Assembly (NCBI GenBank): GCA_022823145.1
Contig: JAJDXS010000013.1
Coordinates: 1 to 61,390 of the forward strand
Direction of reading: 5' to 3'
Source: Gemmatimonadota bacterium
Lineage (GTDB): Bacteria; Gemmatimonadota; Gemmatimonadetes; Longimicrobiales; Gaopeijiaceae
DNA length: 61,390 bases
In this document: piece after piece, positions 16,897 through 24,813 of the stretch
Layout: every line of letters starts with the position of its first letter
Position numbering within the stretch: the stretch's first letter is position 1
The notes under the pieces: model-generated
The model's input: the letters and a program-made list of their open reading frames with translations, nothing else
Databases searched by the model: none
What the model was told of the DNA's origin: nothing
Program-made: the position numbers and the translations under genes

Positions 16897-19800
16897 TCAG
16901 TGACCTGAACCGGCCGTGACCCCGGTCGCACCGGCGGGCATCGGGCGATCCCAGTCTCCGTCTGCGGCGGAGGCGGGGAAGGGTTCAACATTCGGAAAGT
17001 GATCGCTGGGCCGATTCGCAAACGGCGAACTTCTTCTGCGGACCTGACGGACCGGCTGACGCGACCGGGCCGCCGAAACGTCGAGTTCGGAGGTCGCCTG
17101 GGCTACTCCATCCGAAGCCGCTCCCTCGACAATGGTCTGGGCGAGGGAAAGGGCCGTGGCGGTGGTCATCAGCTCGAGAGCGCTGACCTGGTGGTTGTAC
17201 TGGGTCTGAATGAATGCGCCCAACTCGGCGACCGAAATCGAAGTGAGTCCGAAGCTCGACAGAGGTTCCGTCATGTCGCCTTCCTCGTGGCCGCAGAGCT
17301 CGGCCACCTTCGCCGAGATCTGCGCGACGACCCCCTCGACGGACAGGTCAGCGCCCGCATCCACTTCGAACGCCGCCTGATTGTTGACCAGCCGACCGTT
17401 GCGCATGTAGTCGGGCGAGTCGACGGACCAGGGCGGGTTCGAGAACAGCGCGGTGACGAGATGGTCGTGACCGGACATGGTGCGCAGCGCATAGTCGAGA
17501 TTGGCGATCGCGAAGTTGGCACTCACGGTGGTCATCCCGGCCGCTCTCATCATCCGCATGACATGGAGACTGCGCGCCGCCATTCCGACCTCGGTGACCG
17601 GACCCAGGTTGTAGGAGAGGGCCGGCAGCCTGCGTCGGCGCCGCCACGCTGCCAAGCCGTCGAGGAAGGCGCTGGCACCGCTGTAGTTGATCTGTCCGAG
17701 GTTGCCGAAAGTCGACGCGATGGAGGAGAAGAGTACGAAGTGGTCCAGGTCACAATCGATAGTGACGCGGTGCAGATTCAGAGCGCCCTCGGCCTTGGGG
17801 CCGAATACCTTGCTCAGAGAATCGGGGGAAGTGTCGAGGAACGAGCGGTCCTCGAGCGTTCCAGCCAGGTGGAACACCCCCTTCAACGGCCGCTCCAGCC
17901 GCGCGATGCACCCCCGAACGTCCGCTTCATTGCGCACGTCCCCGGGGACGATGTCGATTTCGTAGTCCTGCTTCATCTTCGACAGCGTGGTATTCTGCCG
18001 AATCCAGGCCACGTCCCGGCCCCTCTCCGGGTTTCGGTCCATCAAGGTAAGGTGCCGCGCCCCGACGGCGATCAGGTAGGGCACGAAGCGGAGACCGAAA
18101 CCGCCCAGGCCGCCGGTGACCAGATAAGTGGCGTCGGGGTCCAGGAAGGGTCGGGTGTCGGCAACGCCGAATCCCGGTTCCGTGGAGTTCTCCGGCGCCT
18201 TCAGGACCAGTTTCCCCTGGTGCTGCCCCGTCGTCATCATGCGGAGCGCCTTGCCGTAGTCCCGGTATGGAAACACGGTGAGCGACGCCGGCGCTACCGC
18301 TCCCTCGGCCATGAGGTCGAGGCAGGCCTGCGAGAGCACATGCGCGAGGACGGGGTCGTCGAGCATCAGTCGGTCGATGTCGATCGCGGCGAAGCGGAGG
18401 TTCTTGCGAAAGACCCGCATGCTCAGCGAGTTGTCCGTGTAGATGTCGACCTTCCCGATTTCGCAGTGCCAGCCGGAGGGACGCAGGGCCTCCAGGCAGA
18501 GCGCGATGTGATGGCCCGCGAGCGAATTCAGAACGACATCGACGCCTTCCCCGTCCGTGGCTTGCATCAGATCGTCGTACCACTGGTGACTGTGAGAATC
18601 GAAGGCACCCCGGGCCCCCATCGCCAGGAGCTGTTCGCGCTTGCTCTCGTTGCCCGCGGTCGCGTAGATCTCCGCACCCACGTGTTTCGCCAGCGCGATC
18701 GCGGCCTGTCCGACACCGCCCATGGCCGAATGGATGAGCACGCGCTGGCCCTTCCTCAACCGGGCGAGGTGGATCATGGAATAGTACGCGGTGACGTATA
18801 CCGACAGCACCGACGCGGCCTCTTCCATGCCAAGACGGGACGGCTTCAGGAAGGCGAGGTGTTCGTTCACCACTACGCGGTTGGCGATACAGCCGCCCGC
18901 CGTGAGAGCCACCTCGTCGCCGACCTTGAGGCGCTGAACCGCCGAACCCGTACGCCGCACCACGCCGCTGGCCTCAATGCCGACTTCCCGGCCCAGCGCC
19001 GAGCGCTCGTATGCCATGGCCGGCAGCAGCCCAAGCGTGACCATGACGTCCCGGAAGTTGAGCGCCGCCGCGGCGACCTCTACCTCCACTTCCGACGGGC
19101 CAGGGGCGGGCGGTTGGTAGGTGGTCATCCGGAGACCGCTCACCTGGCCGGGGTTGTCCAGGCGGAGCCTGTAGGCCGGATCATCGCTCCCGGGGACGAG
19201 GGGTGACCGCTGCCGCACACTCACGAGTCGCGGTACCCAGAGCCGCTGTTCCCTTACCGCCAGCTCGCGCTCCCGCAGGTCACACCGGGCCAGGCTGGCC
19301 AGGGTCACCAGGTCGTCGTCCGTGGCGATGTCCACAAGGCGAAAATCCATCCGGGTGTCTTCGGCGAGCAACTCCAGGGCGATACTCCGCACCGCACCCC
19401 ATAACGCAGTTCCCCGAGGATCCTCCACTCCGCACGCAGCACCGCGCGTTACCACGGTAAGGCGGCATTCGCGGGACGCGCTTTCGAGGCGGAAGGGCGC
19501 CAGGGCCTGGAGAAAGGCCACGAACCGCCAGGCCATCCGCTCGCCGGTGGGATCTCCCGGGTCTTTTCCGACGAAAAAGTCGATCGCCTCCAGGTCAGGG
19601 GCTCCCGGCCACTCCTCCAGCCAAGCGAAGTCTCCCGCTTCGAGCGTCGACCAGGGCACGGGATGGACCTCAGGCGAGTCCAGCAGGTCGATCCAGCCTG
19701 TGGCCATGCTGCCCGGTTCACCGATCACCCAGCGCGGCCCGGCAGCGGCGGCTGCAGCTTCGCTCCCGCCTGCAACTCCAGTCATGCCCGCAACGGCGTC

Positions 19801-22800
19801 CGGGGCCTGCAGCAGAGTCGTGCGGGCACCGGTGTGGACGGTCGTCCAGTCGGCGTCGGGCTCGATGACGTCCTCCTCGCCGTGGTGCACGAGCACGAGG
19901 CCGCCTGCGACCACCAGCCGATGTGCAAGCGCCCACTGCTCGGACCCGAAGTTACGGGCCTCGTGATGCAGCAGCAGAAGTTCCGCGGCTGCGGGGCGAA
20001 GCAGCCCCGACGTCATCTCGAGATCGCGGGCGTCCGCCCCCAGCGGATCGAGCGAAGCGAACCGAATCGCCGCATCATGGTGGTTGAAGGCATCGTAGAG
20101 TGTGCGCGTGCACTCGTCGTCCTCGCCGAAGAGCCAGTACTCGGTCTGGGCGTCGAGACCTGACAAGCGCTCCAGACACTGGTTCAGGATCGTTGCGGCG
20201 GGCTCGCGCCGACCCGCGATCTCGATCACACGACAGGCGTAAGGCTCGCCGAAGGCGCCTCCCTCCAGGGCCGCGATCAATGCCCCCGAATCGACCTCGC
20301 CGTGCCGGATCGGATCCTTGAGCGGGGGCGATGTCGGCACGAACTTCGGCTGCCAACGGATGAGGTGCTTGCTGTCGGGGACGTCGCTCCAGCGGGGATT
20401 GCTGTTGAAGGAGTGATACTCACCGATGTGGGCAAGCAGTTGCCCTGTGGCGCCATCGTAGAAGCTGAGGCGGCCGATGTAGAGTTCGCCGAGCGGCTTG
20501 TTGTACTGGCCCCGTTCGTCCACGTCGAACCAGTCGCCCGTGTCGACCAGGAAGCAGGTGATGCGCGGGCCGGTTGGCGGTCGCAGGAAAGTGATGTCGC
20601 AGGCCCGCTGGGGCATGGAGAAGAAGTCCGGCAGGCGCATCAGGTAGCGCAGGAAGATCTGCAGGCCGCCGTCGGTCAGCGGAGGATAGAGGAGATAGCC
20701 CTCTTCGCGGCCGGATGCCCACAACCCGTCATCGACCTCGATCTCGAAAAGCAGGTCGGTCGACCGCGCGTCCATCTCGATCCGTTGAACGCTGCGGAAC
20801 TCGGGGCCGAATTCGAAGGCGTCTCCTACGACCGCTTCGATCTGGTCGTAGAACTCCTCCCCCGTCGCCAGAGGCGAAGGGTCGAAGTCGGAGGCGAGCA
20901 CGTCCTCCAGCGTCGGCAGGGCGTCTACGGCGTGGTCTTCGTTCACCCGGCGCACCCTGCCGCGGCAATGCAACGTCCCCTCATCGTCGCTCTCGAAGGA
21001 GCGGGTCGAGATGGTGAAGGTGAACTGGTCCGGTGCGTTCGGAATCGGGAAGAGCGCCGTCTGCAGCCTGACCGGTGTCCGGCTCACGGGAGTGTGCTGC
21101 AGAAACTCGATCTCATCGATGTGAACGGGGTCGCCCGAAAACGCCTGTAGCAGCAACTCGATGTAGCCGGCGGCCGGGATGATGGGCGCGCGATGGACCC
21201 GGTGGTCCGTCAGCCAGGGGAAGTCCTGCTCGGAAAGGCGTGCCTCGAAGAGAATATGGTCGCACGGCACCCTGTGGCCGACCAGCGGACCGTGCGAATA
21301 CTGTCCGCGCTGGACGAACATCTCGTCGTCGACCAGGTCGTCGTGGGTAGTCGTCTGTTCCTGCGGATGCCCGGGGAGGAGATGGGCGATGGGTTCCGGG
21401 CGCGGATACTGGGCCGCGAAGTCCAGCTCGACGCCGCTTCGGTACAGGGCTCCCAGCGTTTCCTGGAATCCGAGACACACATCCTGGTCCTTCATCAGGG
21501 TCGGGATGCAGGCCGGGACCGAGGAGGCACCTTCCAGACACTGCCGGATCAGGGGCTGCAGCGCGCCGTGCGGCGCGATCTCCAGAACCACATCGGGACG
21601 GTAGTCCCTGACAACGGTCTCCATCGCCGCCGCGAAGAGGACGGGCTGGCGGATGTTGGACCACCAGTACTCGGCGTCCAGGCGCCGCTCCGACACGACG
21701 GTCACCGACGACACCATCGGCACGTCCCCGTCGAAGGCGCATTCGTTCAGGAAGGACAGGGAGGCAATCACATCGTCGCGCAGCGGGTCCATCGCCGTCG
21801 AGTGGAACGCAATGTTGCCGGGGATCAGCCGATTCTGCAGGCCGCGGCGCTCGAGCTCCGCCACGACAGGCTGCAATGCGGGCTCCTTGCCGCAGATTAC
21901 AGTGTTGGCCGGCGCGTTCTCGCAGGCTATCTCGACCTGTGGGGCGCGATGGTTCCGGCGCTCGAACGGAACCCGCAACTCCTCCAGCAGCGCCTCGACA
22001 CCCAGCCGGTCCAGGCCGATCGCCAGCATCCGTCCCGAGCCGGCCACTCTCTGCTGAAGGGTGGCGCGGTGATAGACCAGATGCGTGGCCTCCGCCAGGG
22101 ACAGGGCCCCGCTGGCGTAGGCGGCAGCCACCTCACCGGAGCTGTGTCCGATCACGCAGTCCGGGTGCACGCCCCAGGTCGAGAGCAGTTCCACCAGTGC
22201 GCACTGAATCATGAAGATGACGGGCTGGGCCAATCGGACTTCGTTCAGTTCCTCCTGGCTCGCCGAAAAACAGGCGTCCCGCAGCGATGTCCCGGAGTGC
22301 TTCCGCCACTCCGCTTCGACGGCGTCGACCACCCGGCGGAAGACGGGGTCGGCGTCGTAGAGTGCGCGACCGCACCCAGCCCACTGCGTGCCCTGGCCCG
22401 AGAACACCATCGCCACCCGGCGCTCACCCTCCTCCGCGGTCGAGGCGTCCGGCGGTTCCTCCACGTATGCGTCCAGCGCCGCTGCGAGCTGTTCGTGATC
22501 TCGCACGGCGAAAGCGGCCCGCACGGGGAAATGGCTGCGCCTGCGGCTGAGATTGCCCGCCAGCGTGTACAGGTCGATGTCGCGTCGGTCGAGGACCTCA
22601 CCCAGGCCCCGGGCTGCCTGCGCCAGGGCATTGGCGTTGCGTGCGGACAGCGGAATCATGTATCCGCCGCGTGGGGCCAGGGGCACCGACCACGCCCTCG
22701 GTCGCTCCGGCCGGTACTCTCGCACCACGCAGTGCCCGTTGGCCCCGCCGAAACCGAAGGAGTTGATGCCGACCACGACCGGGTGCTCCGGGAAGGGCTC

Positions 22801-24036
22801 GCACTCGGTCTGCACCTGCATGGGGCAGCTGTCGAAGTCGATTTCCAGATTCGGGGCCAGGAAGTTCTTCGAGATGGGCGCGAAGGTCCGGCGCTGCAAC
22901 ATCAGGATGACTTTCAGCAATGCGGCGCTGAACGCCGCCGCCTCCAGATGCCCCACGTTGCTCTTGACGCTGGCAACGCGGAGCGGGACATCGCGCTCCA
23001 CGCCACCGAAGGCCTGCGCAATCGCGTTTCCCTCGATGCGGTCTCCCACGACAGTGCCGGTCGCATGCGCTTCGATGTAATCGAAGTCCTCGGGGCCGAG
23101 TCCCGCGCGCATACAGGCCGTGCGCATCAGATCCACCTGCGAATGACGGGTGGGTGCGGTGATGTATCGCCCCTGGGCCATCCCTTCGGCGTCGTCGGCG
23201 GTTCCGGCCGTGTTCACTGCGGTGGCTTCGATCACGGCGAAGATGTGGTCGCCGTCCCTTTCGGCCACCTCCAGCGGCTTGATGGCAAAAACGAACGCCC
23301 CTTCGGCGCGCATGTAGCCGTTGGCGTCGGCGTCGAAGGAGTGACACCTGCCATCGGGACTGATGACTCCGAGAGCGTTGAACGAAGCGCTGCAGCGAGC
23401 CGATCCAAGGTAGGTGGCGGCCCCCACAAGAGCCTGATCGCAGTCGCCCTGTCGCATCGCGTTGATGCCGGTGTGAAGAGCGGTCAGCGACGCCGAACAG
23501 GCGGTGGAGCACGCGAGCGACGGCCCCATGAGATTGAGGTGGTACGAAATACGGTTGGCCAGCATCGAGGCGTCGATGCTCAGAATGGAAAACTCGTTGG
23601 TTCCGTACAGCGCCCGCCAATTGGCCGTGGACGCTACCTGGGCCCCGATGAATACGCCGGTGGCACTGTTCCGAAGTGCGTTCAGATCCCACCCGGCGCT
23701 CTCGCAGCTCTCCCACGAGCAGCCGAGCAGCATCCGGATCTGCGGATCCATGTACGCCATCTCGTTGCGCGAGACCCCGAACAGGCCGCCGTCCATACGC
23801 TGCTCGCCCTGGTCGCGTATCAACCCCTCGTAGGCACTTCCGAAGCGGCCCGGGCCCGAGAATCCGCCGATGGGCTGGTAGCCACGTCCGTAGCGGTCGG
23901 TTACGAGCTCCCGGACAATCTCGCGCTCGGCGAGGAGCCGCCAGAAGTCGTCGTCGCAGCGGATGCCGCCCGGCATCCGGTACGCATACCCGACTATGGC
24001 GACGGGATATGCAGAAACCGGCGAGTCAGGCTTCAC
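16897..24036 (-). CDS. Mono-modular reducing type I polyketide synthase
   Basis: This 2379-residue synthase has the order KS (10-450; Cys180 in TACSAS, His324, His363), AT (550-870; GHSSGE, Ser632), DH (910-1210; His945, Asp1122), a degenerate methyltransferase-like region (about 1268-1385), ER (1645-1945; NADPH motif GGVGQAA), KR (1970-2150; TGGLGGFG, Ser2105, Tyr2118) and ACP (phosphopantetheine Ser2266). It can therefore make fully reduced, fatty-acid-like chains, probably iteratively. The region after DH reads VIEIAGRREP where active methyltransferases have a Gly-rich SAM loop, so methylation is probably lost. There is no thioesterase. I chose the GTG at 24036, 11 bp after the 91-residue gene, because the KS domain begins just after it; the open frame reaches 24147. 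It vaguely recalls mono-modular PKSs of sponge symbionts, which only phylogeny can test. Confidence 0.95.
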   Translation of the reverse strand: MKPDSPVSAYPVAIVGYAYRMPGGIRCDDDFWRLLAEREIVRELVTDRYGRGYQPIGGFSGPGRFGSAYEGLIRDQGEQRMDGGLFGVSRNEMAYMDPQIRMLLGCSWESCESAGWDLNALRNSATGVFIGAQVASTANWRALYGTNEFSILSIDASMLANRISYHLNLMGPSLACSTACSASLTALHTGINAMRQGDCDQALVGAATYLGSARCSASFNALGVISPDGRCHSFDADANGYMRAEGAFVFAIKPLEVAERDGDHIFAVIEATAVNTAGTADDAEGMAQGRYITAPTRHSQVDLMRTACMRAGLGPEDFDYIEAHATGTVVGDRIEGNAIAQAFGGVERDVPLRVASVKSNVGHLEAAAFSAALLKVILMLQRRTFAPISKNFLAPNLEIDFDSCPMQVQTECEPFPEHPVVVGINSFGFGGANGHCVVREYRPERPRAWSVPLAPRGGYMIPLSARNANALAQAARGLGEVLDRRDIDLYTLAGNLSRRRSHFPVRAAFAVRDHEQLAAALDAYVEEPPDASTAEEGERRVAMVFSGQGTQWAGCGRALYDADPVFRRVVDAVEAEWRKHSGTSLRDACFSASQEELNEVRLAQPVIFMIQCALVELLSTWGVHPDCVIGHSSGEVAAAYASGALSLAEATHLVYHRATLQQRVAGSGRMLAIGLDRLGVEALLEELRVPFERRNHRAPQVEIACENAPANTVICGKEPALQPVVAELERRGLQNRLIPGNIAFHSTAMDPLRDDVIASLSFLNECAFDGDVPMVSSVTVVSERRLDAEYWWSNIRQPVLFAAAMETVVRDYRPDVVLEIAPHGALQPLIRQCLEGASSVPACIPTLMKDQDVCLGFQETLGALYRSGVELDFAAQYPRPEPIAHLLPGHPQEQTTTHDDLVDDEMFVQRGQYSHGPLVGHRVPCDHILFEARLSEQDFPWLTDHRVHRAPIIPAAGYIELLLQAFSGDPVHIDEIEFLQHTPVSRTPVRLQTALFPIPNAPDQFTFTISTRSFESDDEGTLHCRGRVRRVNEDHAVDALPTLEDVLASDFDPSPLATGEEFYDQIEAVVGDAFEFGPEFRSVQRIEMDARSTDLLFEIEVDDGLWASGREEGYLLYPPLTDGGLQIFLRYLMRLPDFFSMPQRACDITFLRPPTGPRITCFLVDTGDWFDVDERGQYNKPLGELYIGRLSFYDGATGQLLAHIGEYHSFNSNPRWSDVPDSKHLIRWQPKFVPTSPPLKDPIRHGEVDSGALIAALEGGAFGEPYACRVIEIAGRREPAATILNQCLERLSGLDAQTEYWLFGEDDECTRTLYDAFNHHDAAIRFASLDPLGADARDLEMTSGLLRPAAAELLLLHHEARNFGSEQWALAHRLVVAGGLVLVHHGEEDVIEPDADWTTVHTGARTTLLQAPDAVAGMTGVAGGSEAAAAAAGPRWVIGEPGSMATGWIDLLDSPEVHPVPWSTLEAGDFAWLEEWPGAPDLEAIDFFVGKDPGDPTGERMAWRFVAFLQALAPFRLESASRECRLTVVTRGAACGVEDPRGTALWGAVRSIALELLAEDTRMDFRLVDIATDDDLVTLASLARCDLRERELAVREQRLWVPRLVSVRQRSPLVPGSDDPAYRLRLDNPGQVSGLRMTTYQPPAPGPSEVEVEVAAAALNFRDVMVTLGLLPAMAYERSALGREVGIEASGVVRRTGSAVQRLKVGDEVALTAGGCIANRVVVNEHLAFLKPSRLGMEEAASVLSVYVTAYYSMIHLARLRKGQRVLIHSAMGGVGQAAIALAKHVGAEIYATAGNESKREQLLAMGARGAFDSHSHQWYDDLMQATDGEGVDVVLNSLAGHHIALCLEALRPSGWHCEIGKVDIYTDNSLSMRVFRKNLRFAAIDIDRLMLDDPVLAHVLSQACLDLMAEGAVAPASLTVFPYRDYGKALRMMTTGQHQGKLVLKAPENSTEPGFGVADTRPFLDPDATYLVTGGLGGFGLRFVPYLIAVGARHLTLMDRNPERGRDVAWIRQNTTLSKMKQDYEIDIVPGDVRNEADVRGCIARLERPLKGVFHLAGTLEDRSFLDTSPDSLSKVFGPKAEGALNLHRVTIDCDLDHFVLFSSIASTFGNLGQINYSGASAFLDGLAAWRRRRRLPALSYNLGPVTEVGMAARSLHVMRMMRAAGMTTVSANFAIANLDYALRTMSGHDHLVTALFSNPPWSVDSPDYMRNGRLVNNQAAFEVDAGADLSVEGVVAQISAKVAELCGHEEGDMTEPLSSFGLTSISVAELGAFIQTQYNHQVSALELMTTATALSLAQTIVEGAASDGVAQATSELDVSAARSRQPVRQVRRRSSPFANRPSDHFPNVEPFPASAADGDWDRPMPAGATGVTAGSGH

Positions 24037-24047
24037 GACCGGAACTG

Positions 24048-24323
24048 CTACTCCTCGACGAACTCCGCAACGACCCGGTCGGCGGTCTCGAACATCTGCT
24101 GGAGCCACTCCTGCCGCCTGGCTCTCATTTCCTTGACCTTCTCCCAAAGCGCGTCGCGGATCCTCCGTGCGGCTTCCTCACGCGCTTCACCGGAAAGGTC
24201 GGTATCGTTCTGGAACTCGTATTTCTCGATTGCGAAAGCCGCGATGTCGAGGATGTTCTCGCCGACGATGTTGAGATCGACGGCGCTCCTGATCGTGATG
24301 GTCTTTTCCTGGCGGTTCGTCAT
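24048..24323 (-). CDS. Unknown 91-residue helical protein upstream of the PKS
   Basis: A well-placed ribosome site (TTGGAG, 8 bases before ATG) and tight packing with the PKS gene (11 bp) make this a real gene. The protein has a short beta-like start (KTITIRSAVDLNIVGENI) followed by long charged helices (EEAARRIRDALWEKVKEM, ADRVVAEFVEE). I do not recognise the family and see no catalytic motif, signal or membrane segment. Because it lies between a STAS gene and the synthase, it may be a regulatory adaptor or a protein docking to the synthase. It is not an acyl carrier protein: no phosphopantetheine Ser motif is present. Confidence 0.78.
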   Translation of the reverse strand: MTNRQEKTITIRSAVDLNIVGENILDIAAFAIEKYEFQNDTDLSGEAREEAARRIRDALWEKVKEMRARRQEWLQQMFETADRVVAEFVEE

Positions 24324-24396
24324 TGTTCAGCTCCAATGGGATGGGAGAATGGCGGAAAGCCGTGGGAGGCTGGCCGTCGGCTCTGGATGCAGGGGT

Positions 24397-24744
24397 TCAG
24401 GCATTCGAGAAGGATTCGATTGCCGTTGCCCGGGAATCATAGACATTGATGATTCGGTCGAATCCGCTCACCGCAACGATGTCGCGGTTGAACTGCGAGA
24501 GCGAGCACAGCCCGAACCTCTTGTCCGGACCGGTGAATCGTCTGGCAATGACCAGACATACGCGAAGGCCGGCGCTGCCGATGAAGGCCACCTGCTCGAA
24601 ATCGAGGACCAGATTGCGGTCATCGGGCCCCAGACCCTCTTCCAGCAATCTCTGGAACTCCTCGGCGCTGCCGCTGTCGATACGGCCGAGGAGGGAGGCG
24701 ATCAACGTATCACCGGACCTTACCCACTTGAGGTCGACTGTCAT
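24397..24744 (-). CDS. STAS-domain protein (anti-sigma-factor antagonist type)
   Basis: The 115-residue protein is a complete single STAS domain like RsbV/SpoIIAA. The phosphorylatable Ser57 sits in the usual place (FIGSAGLRV) after the central strand LVLDFEQVA. GGAG is 5 bases before the ATG. In classic systems an RsbW-type kinase binds and phosphorylates such a protein. Here the only RsbW-like domain nearby is fused to the permease encoded 69 bp upstream, so the two are probable partners. The protein aligns without gaps to the STAS protein at 52624-52992 (38 of 115 positions identical by my count). Confidence 0.9.
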   Translation of the reverse strand: MTVDLKWVRSGDTLIASLLGRIDSGSAEEFQRLLEEGLGPDDRNLVLDFEQVAFIGSAGLRVCLVIARRFTGPDKRFGLCSLSQFNRDIVAVSGFDRIINVYDSRATAIESFSNA

Positions 24745-24813
24745 GTTAACTCCGTCATGGAATCTGCCTTGGACACTGCTTCAGTAAAGAAAAGGGGCCA
24801 ATGGGTGGGCCAG

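Noticed and set aside
17750..17765. TCACAATCGATAGTGA, considered as a fifth CRP-like site
   Set aside because: The half sites face the opposite way (TCAC first, GTGA last) and symmetry is limited, so it does not fit TGTGA-N6-TCACA.
24037..24147. 37-residue N-terminal extension of the PKS
   Set aside because: It overlaps the 91-residue gene, is Arg/Gly rich and unlike KS N-termini. The GTG at 24036 directly precedes the KS domain.
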